Shown here piece by piece: positions 57,541 through 64,000 of a stretch of 64,000 bases of DNA. The position numbers and the translations under genes were made by a program. The first letter of the stretch is position 1. Each line of letters begins with the position of its first letter. The notes under the pieces are model-generated. The model made no database searches and was not told the DNA's origin. It worked only from the letters and a program-made list of their open reading frames with translations. This DNA is from Bradyrhizobium jicamae (GTDB lineage Bacteria > Pseudomonadota > Alphaproteobacteria > Rhizobiales > Xanthobacteraceae): positions 44,645 through 108,644 of the forward strand of contig NZ_JAFCKQ010000023.1 in the NCBI RefSeq assembly GCF_018130215.1, given 5' to 3'.

Positions 57541-60465
57541 ATGGCGAAGACACCAAGCACTCCGAAAAAGCCCGGCAAATCCCCCAAATCCAAAGCACAC
57601 CGGCCCGAGGTCCAGCCGATCGGGCCTGCGCTGGCCGAACTGCTCAATCCCGCGATCAACCGCGGCGATGCGGGCATGGGCTCGGGCACCGGATTGCAGC
57701 CGCCGCCGGACAATTCCTGGGATCGCCGCGCCGGCGGCGAGGCTGCCGCGCACCGCGCGCGAGCGTCGACCCGCGGAACCAGCGAGGATGTCGCCAGGCG
57801 CGATGCCTCGGGTCTAGAGGAAGCGCCCCAAGGAAATTACGGCCCCAATTACGGCACCTCGGCCACCATCCCGACCCTCGACCCCGAGCTGGCGCGGCAA
57901 CTCGGGCTGCCGACCGCAGAGGATGACGAGGAAGCCCTGGCGCGTCCGCCGCGCAGCAAGATGGAGGCGCTCGGCGTCAAGGCAACCGCCGACGCGCTGG
58001 AGAATCTGATCCGCGACGGCCGTCCCGAGTTCCGCAAGGACGACGGCTCGCTGAAGGTGTGGACTCCGCACCGGCCGCCGCGCCCGGAAAAATCCGAGGG
58101 CGGCGTGCGCTTCGAGATCAAGTCGGCCTACGAGCCGAAGGGCGACCAGCCGACCGCGATCGCCGAGCTGGTCGAGGGCATCCAGCGCAACGACCGCACC
58201 CAGGTGCTGCTCGGCGTCACCGGCTCGGGCAAGACCTACACCATGGCCAAGGTGATCGAGGCGACGCAGCGCCCGGCGCTAATCCTGGCGCCGAACAAGA
58301 CGCTGGCCGCGCAGCTCTATGGCGAGTTCAAGAGCTTCTTCCCCGACAACGCCGTTGAGTATTTCGTCTCGTACTACGACTATTACCAGCCGGAAGCGTA
58401 TGTCCCGCGTACCGACACCTACATCGAAAAGGATTCCTCGATCAACGAGCAGATCGACCGCATGCGCCACTCCGCGACACGTGCGCTGCTGGAGCGCGAC
58501 GACGTCATCATCGTCGCGTCGGTGTCCTGCATCTACGGTATCGGCTCGGTCGAGACCTACACCGCGATGACGTTCGCGCTGAAGAAGGGCGAACGCATCG
58601 ACCAGCGGCAATTGATCGCCGACCTCGTCGCGCTGCAGTACAAGCGCACCCAGGCCGAATTCACCCGCGGCACCTTCCGCGTCCGCGGCGACGTCATCGA
58701 CATCTTCCCGGCGCACTACGAGGACCGCGCCTGGCGCGTGAACCTGTTCGGCGACACCATCGAGACCATCGAGGAATTCGATCCGCTCACCGGCCACAAG
58801 CAGGACGAGCTCGAATTCATCAAGATGTACGCCAACTCGCACTATGTGACGCCGCGCCCGACCCTGGTGCAGGCGATCAAGTCGATCAAATCGGAATTGA
58901 AGCTGCGCCTCGACCAGCTCAACGACCAGGGCCGCCTCTTGGAAGCGCAGCGGCTCGAGCAGCGCACCACCTTCGATCTGGAAATGATGGAAGCGACCGG
59001 GAGTTGCGCCGGCATCGAGAACTATTCGCGCTATCTCACCGGCCGCCGCCCCGGCGAGCCGCCGCCGACGCTGTTCGAATACGTGCCCGACAATGCGCTT
59101 GTCTTCGCCGACGAGAGCCACGTCACGGTGCCGCAGATCGGCGGCATGTTCCGCGGCGACTTCCGCCGCAAGGCGACGCTCGCCGAATACGGCTTCCGCC
59201 TGCCCTCCTGCATGGACAACCGCCCGCTGCGCTTCGAGGAATGGGACATGATGCGGCCGCAGACGGTCGCGGTGTCGGCGACGCCGAGCGGCTGGGAGCT
59301 GAACGAGAGCGGCGGCGTGTTCGTCGAGCAGGTGATCCGCCCGACCGGCCTGATTGATCCGCCCGTCGACATCCGCCCCGCCCGCACCCAGGTCGACGAT
59401 CTCGTCGGCGAGGTCCGCGCCACCGCGGCCGCCGGCTATCGCTCGCTGATCACGGTGCTGACCAAGCGCATGGCGGAGGACCTCACCGAATATCTGCATG
59501 AGCAGGGCATCCGCGTCCGCTACATGCACTCCGACATCGACACCATCGAGCGCATCGAGATCATCAGGGATCTCCGCCTCGGCGCCTTCGATGCGCTGGT
59601 CGGCATCAACCTGCTGCGCGAAGGCCTCGACATTCCCGAATGCGCGCTGGTCGCCATCCTCGACGCCGACAAGGAAGGTTTCCTGCGCAGCGAGACCTCG
59701 CTGATCCAGACCATCGGCCGCGCCGCGCGCAATGTCGACGGCAAGGTGATCCTCTACGCCGACAGCATGACCGGCTCGATGGACCGGGCGATGGCCGAGA
59801 CCACGCGCCGCCGCGAGAAGCAGGTGGAATACAATGAGGCCAACGGCATCACGCCGGAAAGCGTGAAGAAATCGATCGGCGACATCCTCAACTCGGTCTA
59901 CGAGCGCGACCACGTGCTGGTCGAGATCGGCGACGGCGGCATGGCCGACGATGTCATCAGCATCGGCCACAATTTCGAGGCCGTGCTGAGCGATCTCGAA
60001 ACCCGGATGCGCGAAGCCGCCGCCGATTTGAACTTCGAGGAAGCCGCAAGGCTCCGCGACGAGGTGAAGCGCCTGCGCGCCACCGAGATGGCCGTGGTCG
60101 ACGACCCGACCGCCAAGCAGCGCAATGTGCAGAAACAGGCCGGTGCCTATGCCGGCATGAAGAAATACGGCGAAGCCGCAAATCTTCCGGTCAGCGCCAT
60201 GAAGAACAAGGGCGCGGCGACGTCCTTGAAGGCAGGCCGCGGCGGCAAGTCCGGCTCGCGGGTGCACAAGCCCGATCTCGACGAGATGCACGGCCCGGAG
60301 TCGTTGCCCTTCCGCCCGAGCGGGGCCCTGCCCGCAAAACCGTTCGGCACGACGAGCCGGATCATCCAGCCGACGGACTCGCGGCAGTCGGGCCCGGAGT
60401 TCGGCCCGTCGCCGCGAAGCAGCGGCGGGGCACCGGGCAAGCGGGGCGGGTGGAAGAAGCGGTAG
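57541..60465 (+). CDS. uvrB: Excinuclease ABC subunit B
   Basis: This is a 974-residue UvrB, the damage-verifying helicase of nucleotide excision repair that hands lesions from UvrA to UvrC. The Walker A motif GVTGSGKT begins at residue 225, giving about 186 residues of N-terminal extension over E. coli UvrB; the extension is Pro- and Lys-rich at first and seems disordered. The beta-hairpin (YYDYYQPEAYVP), FADESHV and the C-terminal UVR motif (LNFEEAARLRDEVKRLR) are normal. A further basic tail of about 120 residues ends GGAPGKRGGWKKR. Similar extensions occur in Bradyrhizobium relatives as I recall. Confidence 0.96.
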   Translation: MAKTPSTPKKPGKSPKSKAHRPEVQPIGPALAELLNPAINRGDAGMGSGTGLQPPPDNSWDRRAGGEAAAHRARASTRGTSEDVARRDASGLEEAPQGNYGPNYGTSATIPTLDPELARQLGLPTAEDDEEALARPPRSKMEALGVKATADALENLIRDGRPEFRKDDGSLKVWTPHRPPRPEKSEGGVRFEIKSAYEPKGDQPTAIAELVEGIQRNDRTQVLLGVTGSGKTYTMAKVIEATQRPALILAPNKTLAAQLYGEFKSFFPDNAVEYFVSYYDYYQPEAYVPRTDTYIEKDSSINEQIDRMRHSATRALLERDDVIIVASVSCIYGIGSVETYTAMTFALKKGERIDQRQLIADLVALQYKRTQAEFTRGTFRVRGDVIDIFPAHYEDRAWRVNLFGDTIETIEEFDPLTGHKQDELEFIKMYANSHYVTPRPTLVQAIKSIKSELKLRLDQLNDQGRLLEAQRLEQRTTFDLEMMEATGSCAGIENYSRYLTGRRPGEPPPTLFEYVPDNALVFADESHVTVPQIGGMFRGDFRRKATLAEYGFRLPSCMDNRPLRFEEWDMMRPQTVAVSATPSGWELNESGGVFVEQVIRPTGLIDPPVDIRPARTQVDDLVGEVRATAAAGYRSLITVLTKRMAEDLTEYLHEQGIRVRYMHSDIDTIERIEIIRDLRLGAFDALVGINLLREGLDIPECALVAILDADKEGFLRSETSLIQTIGRAARNVDGKVILYADSMTGSMDRAMAETTRRREKQVEYNEANGITPESVKKSIGDILNSVYERDHVLVEIGDGGMADDVISIGHNFEAVLSDLETRMREAAADLNFEEAARLRDEVKRLRATEMAVVDDPTAKQRNVQKQAGAYAGMKKYGEAANLPVSAMKNKGAATSLKAGRGGKSGSRVHKPDLDEMHGPESLPFRPSGALPAKPFGTTSRIIQPTDSRQSGPEFGPSPRSSGGAPGKRGGWKKR

Positions 60466-60560
60466 GTTCTCACACGAGGTCGGCGGCGCAGGTAGCTGAC
60501 ATCGCGGCGCAGGCGCGCCCTTCGGCACGAGGCGCTGAAAATACGGAACCGCTGACGTCG

Positions 60561-60643
60561 ATGGTCGACTACACCATCGATGCCGGCCGCGCCCGCGGCC
60601 TTTCCTGGCAACGCCATACGGCCCGCCATGATCTGTCCCGAAC
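60561..60643 (+). pseudogene. N-terminal fragment of an interrupted small gene
   Basis: From an ATG the frame reads MVDYTIDAGRARGLSWQRHTARHDLSR and then runs into the 3' end of the NmrA gene. Its codon use fits the host. Joined in thought to 63020-63103 it gives one continuous sense: DLSR then FAELDPDYCELGRFTSREKALEFLAA. I therefore read it as the left half of a small gene split by the lower-GC cassette. The region 60466-60560 upstream shows no gene. Confidence 0.5.
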
Positions 60644-61516
60644 TCACGCCTTGGCGGCATTCCGTGCAGCCTCGAATACCTCGCGTGCGGACGTCGTACC
60701 CGCGACGTGCTCCGTATCCTCGGCTCCGAGGTCCATCCATCCCGCGTTCACGGCCTCAAACATTTCTTCGGCGGGTCCGGTGTGCCCCTTCGGGATGCCG
60801 AACTGTTCGAACGCTTCCGTCCACCCTGCACGCGGGACTGCCAAGGCTTTCACGTCGAGACCCAGGACTTCACCCAATTGTTCCGCGACTTCATCCGCAG
60901 TGACCATCGAACCAAGCTCGACGACGCGCTGCCCTGACCACGCTGGCCCGGTCAAAAGGGTTGCGACCTCCGCGCCGATGTCGTTTGTCGCGACCATGGT
61001 CGATTTCCGGTTTGTCGGACTGTAGTAGACCGGTAGCGTTCCGCCCCGGGCGACCTGCAAGCCGTAGAGGAAGTTTTCAAAGAATCCACCTGCGCGCACA
61101 AACGCGATTGGCGATATCAGCGCGCGAAAAGCTTGCTCCAGAAGCGACAAGGCCGTGATCATCCCAAGCCCGCTGGTCCTGTTCGCACCCATCGACGAGA
61201 GCGCAACCACTCGCGGCGGCGCTACATTGGTGAGCGCCTCGACGTAGTTTGCAATCACGCCCTTTGCTTCCTTGTAATCGGGCGAGGGTGCCCAGACAGC
61301 CGGCAACATGACATACGCGCCTTCGACGCCTTTGAGTGCCCGCTCGATGGCCGCCGAATCATTCCAATCACCGTCAACCAGTTCCACGCCCTTGTTCGCC
61401 CAGCCTGATGCCTTCTCGCGATTGCGGACCAGCGCGCGTACCTCCTTGCCGCGCGCCAACAGATGTTCTGCCGTTGCGCCGCCTACCTTTCCCGTGATTC
61501 CCATTACTAAAAACAT
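60644..61516 (-). CDS. NmrA-family NAD(P)-binding protein
   Basis: This is a 290-residue atypical SDR of the NmrA/HSCARG type. The dinucleotide motif is MFLVMGITGKVGGATAEHLLARGKEVRALVRN (GxxGxxG), followed by LVDGDWNDSAAIERALKGVEGAYVMLP and VALSSMGANRTSG. Such proteins sense NADP redox state or act as quinone reductases. The start at 61516 has AGGAG seven bases upstream; another ATG two codons earlier is poorly placed. The base composition is lower in GC than the flanking uvrB region. It forms a unit with the DoxX-like gene upstream and the divergent LysR. Confidence 0.92.
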   Translation of the reverse strand: MFLVMGITGKVGGATAEHLLARGKEVRALVRNREKASGWANKGVELVDGDWNDSAAIERALKGVEGAYVMLPAVWAPSPDYKEAKGVIANYVEALTNVAPPRVVALSSMGANRTSGLGMITALSLLEQAFRALISPIAFVRAGGFFENFLYGLQVARGGTLPVYYSPTNRKSTMVATNDIGAEVATLLTGPAWSGQRVVELGSMVTADEVAEQLGEVLGLDVKALAVPRAGWTEAFEQFGIPKGHTGPAEEMFEAVNAGWMDLGAEDTEHVAGTTSAREVFEAARNAAKA

Positions 61517-61560
61517 GTGCATTCTCCTGATTTTGAGGGACAGGGCAGTGCCCTGCTGGT

Positions 61561-61983
61561 TCAACGGATGAGTGGCAGGAAGGCCCGGATTCGGGGATCG
61601 CGCGCGTAGAGGCCGCCCCATGTCATCGCGCCGAGAAGCAGGGAAATGATTTCCGGCGGCGACCCCAACTCACCGATCCGGACATGGGCGCAGATGGCGC
61701 CTCCCAAAAAGCCCGTCACCAGGATCGCGCCGAGGACGGCGGTCGCTGGGATGGCGTAGAGGATGGCGCAGACGAATATGATCGGACCCACGACACGGGT
61801 CAGGTCCATCGCGAACCCGGTTTCCTGCAACATGCTCGCGATCTGTGCCGGCGCGAAAAGCTGAATAGTGCCGTCTGCCACCAGAGCGACAACGACAACC
61901 GCACTCATTATCCGGCCGGCCCACAGGGCACGATGCAAGTTGATGGCTTCAGGCACCTGCAGCAGGTTCATCGTTTCAGACAT
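61561..61983 (-). CDS. DoxX-like membrane protein
   Basis: This is a 140-residue, four-helix inner-membrane protein with LWAGRIMSAVVVVALVADGTIQLFAPAQIASMLQETGF and AVLGAILVTGFLGGAICAHVRIGELG, typical of the DoxX-like family (related to quinol-reactive DoxD). It is 44 bases upstream of the NmrA gene on the same strand, so the two are probably one operon. The start at 61983 has GGAG upstream. It is divergent from the LysR gene. Confidence 0.9.
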   Translation of the reverse strand: MSETMNLLQVPEAINLHRALWAGRIMSAVVVVALVADGTIQLFAPAQIASMLQETGFAMDLTRVVGPIIFVCAILYAIPATAVLGAILVTGFLGGAICAHVRIGELGSPPEIISLLLGAMTWGGLYARDPRIRAFLPLIR

Positions 61984-62108
61984 TTGTGGTTCTCCGAGGG
62001 GGGCACCTGTATTCGTGGCCTACTGCCTACTGTGTCTCTCGGGTATAATAAATGCCGAGGAAATGAACTCACTGTTCTCGTTACGGTGAACAATCCTAAG
62101 GCACGAAA

Positions 62109-63014
62109 ATGCAGAACCTCGAACCCATCCTCATTTTCATAACGGTTGCAGAAATGGGGAGCTTCACCCGCGCGGCTGATAGCCTGGGCATCCAAAAGGG
62201 GAGGGCCTCAACGGCAGTCCGGAAGCTGGAGGAAGATATCGGTGCCAGACTCTTGCACCGGACAACGCGCAGCGTGCAGTTGACGGAGGACGGACGCGCA
62301 TTTCATGCCCGTGCCCGCGATCTGCTTGCTGAAGTCGATGACCTACACTCGATGTTCGCAGGCGATCGCGTGGCACTTCGCGGGCGTTTGCGGGTCGATC
62401 TTCCGACCGAGGTGGCGCGCTCGACGATAGTGCCAGCCTTGCCGGATTTCATGGCGACCCACCCCGAGTTGGAGCTGGAGGTGTCGAGTACGGACCGGCA
62501 AGTCGATCTGGTTCAAGAGGGGTTCGACTGTGTATTGCGGCTTGGCCCTATTGGGGACGAGACGCTGATCGCCCGCCCGCTGGGCAAGTTGCGCATGATC
62601 AACGCAGCCAGTCCCGCCTACCTGGCGCGCTATGGCGTCCCTCGATCGTTAGAAGATCTCCAGCGTCAGAAACATCGGACAATTCATTTTTCGACGATGC
62701 TGGGGGCGAGACCATATGGATGGGAATATCCGGACGGCGGCAGCTACGCGACGCTTCAGTTGCCAGGTGCGCTGCACGTCAACAGCGCGCAGACCTACGA
62801 AGCCGCTGCCCTCGCCGGCCTTGGCCTGATTCAGGCGCCACTCTTGGGGATTGGCCGATACTTGGAGAGTGGAGCGCTTGTGGAGATCATACCCGATTTT
62901 CGTCGCCGGGCGCTCGCCGTGTCCCTCGTCGTAGCGCATCGGAGCAATCTGTCGCGCCGAGTCCGCGCATTCATGAAATGGATCGAAGAAGTGCTGAAGC
63001 CGTATCTGGAGTAG
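62109..63014 (+). CDS. LysR-family transcriptional regulator
   Basis: This is a 301-residue LysR protein: HTH at 8-65 (FITVAEMGSFTRAADSLGIQKGRASTAVRKLEEDIGARLLHRTTRSVQLTEDG) and an effector domain with DLPTEVARSTIVPALPDFMATHPELELEVSSTDRQVDLVQEGFDCVLRLG. It resembles regulators that control neighbouring reductases. It is divergent from the DoxX-NmrA operon, and the AT-rich gap 61984-62108 should hold both promoters. GC and codon use differ from the neighbours, in line with transfer. Confidence 0.94.
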   Translation: MQNLEPILIFITVAEMGSFTRAADSLGIQKGRASTAVRKLEEDIGARLLHRTTRSVQLTEDGRAFHARARDLLAEVDDLHSMFAGDRVALRGRLRVDLPTEVARSTIVPALPDFMATHPELELEVSSTDRQVDLVQEGFDCVLRLGPIGDETLIARPLGKLRMINAASPAYLARYGVPRSLEDLQRQKHRTIHFSTMLGARPYGWEYPDGGSYATLQLPGALHVNSAQTYEAAALAGLGLIQAPLLGIGRYLESGALVEIIPDFRRRALAVSLVVAHRSNLSRRVRAFMKWIEEVLKPYLE

Positions 63015-63019
63015 CAAGG

Positions 63020-63103
63020 GCCTTTGCTGAGCTCGATCCAGACTATTGCGAGCTCGGTCGCTTCACTTCGCGCGAGAAGGCGCTGGAATTTCTTGCCGCC
63101 TGA
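63020..63103 (+). pseudogene. C-terminal fragment of the interrupted small gene
   Basis: Six bases after the LysR stop the frame AFAELDPDYCELGRFTSREKALEFLAA ends in TGA. It has no start of its own. It fits the fragment at 60561 as the second half of one small protein of about 55 residues. The family is unknown to me. Confidence 0.5.
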
Positions 63104-63113
63104 TCCGACGGCG

Positions 63114-63497
63114 TCACCCCACGCTCACGACCGCCACCGCCAGCAGCGACAGCATGATCGCCGTGGTCACGAGTTGCTGCGAGACCTTCGGCTGGGCGCG
63201 CCACTGCGCGATCTTGTTCGAAACCGACAGGCTCGCGTCATAGAACAGCGGCTCGTGGCCGTTCCGCATGCGCGGAAACCAGGATGCGAGCTTCGGCGCG
63301 AGCAGCGCGTAGATCAGCGAGGCGAGCACGACGAAGGTCGCGGCACCGCCGCGGTCGCCGACGATCTCGCGGGCGCCGATCAGCTTCAGCATCAGCACGG
63401 CGGCGGCGAAGGTCGGCAGGCCCTGGAAGATTGCGGTCAGCGCAAAGCCCTCGAGCCGGTTCTGCGCGGAGGATTTCGGTGCGGTGATGGCGTTCAT
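63114..63497 (-). CDS. Small membrane protein of unknown function
   Basis: This is a 127-residue protein with three or four hydrophobic segments (TAIFQGLPTFAAAVLMLKLIG; ATFVVLASLIYALLAPKLASWF; QQLVTTAIMLSLLAVAVVSVG) and a polar middle. The start at 63497 is an ATG with AGGGA upstream; an extended frame to 63620 has an unlikely composition. No family is recognised. It converges with the interrupted small gene. Confidence 0.75.
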   Translation of the reverse strand: MNAITAPKSSAQNRLEGFALTAIFQGLPTFAAAVLMLKLIGAREIVGDRGGAATFVVLASLIYALLAPKLASWFPRMRNGHEPLFYDASLSVSNKIAQWRAQPKVSQQLVTTAIMLSLLAVAVVSVG

Positions 63498-63639
63498 GGC
63501 GGATTCCCTGTGCGATCGATTGATCCGATGCCGCCACGCTAGCCGCGGGCGACGAGCCGCGACGTGATGCGTGTCACGCCGCGGGAACGACGTTGCCCAT
63601 CTGCATCGTCGCCCTGGCATTCGCCGGAATGACGCCGAG

Positions 63640-64000
63640 AGCAGAGTCGTGACAAATTCGACACGACGGGCAAATCAGCGCAAAACCTGTCAAGCGCCGG
63701 CAGAAGAAATGTTTCTGTTTATCAAAATACAAAATCAGTATATAGATCGATCCGTCTCACCCGCTCGAGGGGCGCTCGCGATCGTCATGAACGTGGTGTG
63801 GGATGCGGTGGACGCGACGACTGCGACTGACGAGAGCAGCCGGCGCGGACGGTGAAGTCGTGCAGGCCTGACGCCCTGGTGGCAGGTGTCCTGTCAGCAA
63901 GAGACCAAGGTCTCTTGCTGACGGCGGTGACAAGAAAGCCCAGTCTCGCCGGGGAGAGCACGTATAAGCCGTAACCCATCGCGCAGGGAAAGCCGGGTTG
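63640..64000. repeat. Genus-typical intergenic repeat, cut by the window end
   Basis: From about GAGTCGTGACAAATTCGACA through GGGGCGCTCGCGATCGTCAT to the end (AGCACGTATAAGCCGTAACC, GCAGGGAAAGCCGGGTTG) the sequence matches a multicopy element I recall from Bradyrhizobium genomes. It codes for no convincing protein. AT-rich bases near 63720 lie inside it. The rest of the stretch 63498-63639 has no gene. Confidence 0.6.

Noticed and set aside
58279..60660. Minus-strand open frame of about 793 codons opposite uvrB
   Set aside because: A shadow of uvrB: its composition is Arg/Val/Asp-rich and it shows no conserved motif.
63571..63855. 94-codon plus-strand frame
   Set aside because: It runs through a genus-typical repeat and shows no protein family pattern.
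1..64000. tRNA, rRNA or riboswitch
   Set aside because: I looked for the TTCGANTC/GGTTCGA type arms and CCA-flanked clovers, and found none that I could fold convincingly; no known riboswitch core was recognised.

Overview
The window reads as a chromosomal segment of an alphaproteobacterium, most likely Bradyrhizobium or a close relative in the Nitrobacteraceae. The evidence is high GC with strong GC3 bias, genes typical of that genus (EamA pairs, DUF992 proteins, Omp25-type porins, a UvrB with long extensions, the aatA type of aspartate aminotransferase), and intergenic repeats I recognise from Bradyrhizobium. I see no rRNA, tRNA, CRISPR array, prophage or intact insertion sequence.

Layout. 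1-9.4 kb: an XRE-like regulator, two EamA exporters, a lone MlaD/MCE protein, an FMN-dependent alpha-hydroxy-acid oxidase, a TetR gene divergent from a small membrane gene across a perfect palindrome, a DUF1330 protein, an HD phosphohydrolase with a phosphodiesterase-like motif and a Cache chemoreceptor. 9.5-14.1 kb: a hydroxyacid dehydrogenase followed by a sugar-type ABC importer (binding protein and two permeases, no ATPase). 14.1-20.5 kb: a monooxygenase-fold protein, a crotonase lacking its second Glu, a MuiA-like protein, a DHA2 exporter controlled by a divergent MarR, and a thiolase. 20.7-25.3 kb: serC-serA (serine biosynthesis) and small stress or detoxification genes. 25.3-30.5 kb: two outer-membrane beta-barrels, an Fsr-type exporter and glmM (cell-wall precursor). 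30.6-41 kb: lldD, two secreted paralogues, aroE, an EF-G-like GTPase with an altered catalytic residue, remnants of an SDR and a LysR gene, two DUF992 proteins and aatA. 41-57.3 kb: GSTs, small membrane proteins, a PAS sensor, a DUF559 protein flanked by repeats, a DUF1800/DUF1501 pair, HAD, VOC, a TetR/crotonase divergon, an MBL-SCO pair and a LysR/flavin monooxygenase pair. 57.5-64 kb: uvrB, a lower-GC cassette (NmrA, DoxX-like, LysR) that seems to interrupt a small gene, a membrane protein and the start of a genus-typical repeat.

The genes mix core metabolism (serine, shikimate, aspartate, lactate, peptidoglycan precursor, DNA repair) with many self-contained regulator-plus-effector units. 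The most distinctive features are the mosaic of intergenic hairpin repeats, several clear operator palindromes between divergent genes, the probable cassette insertion at 60.6-63.0 kb, and the eroded SDR/LysR pair at 37.4-37.8 kb. I found no convincing wholly new multi-gene system. The best candidates for novelty are single proteins with changed active sites and the repeat architecture.
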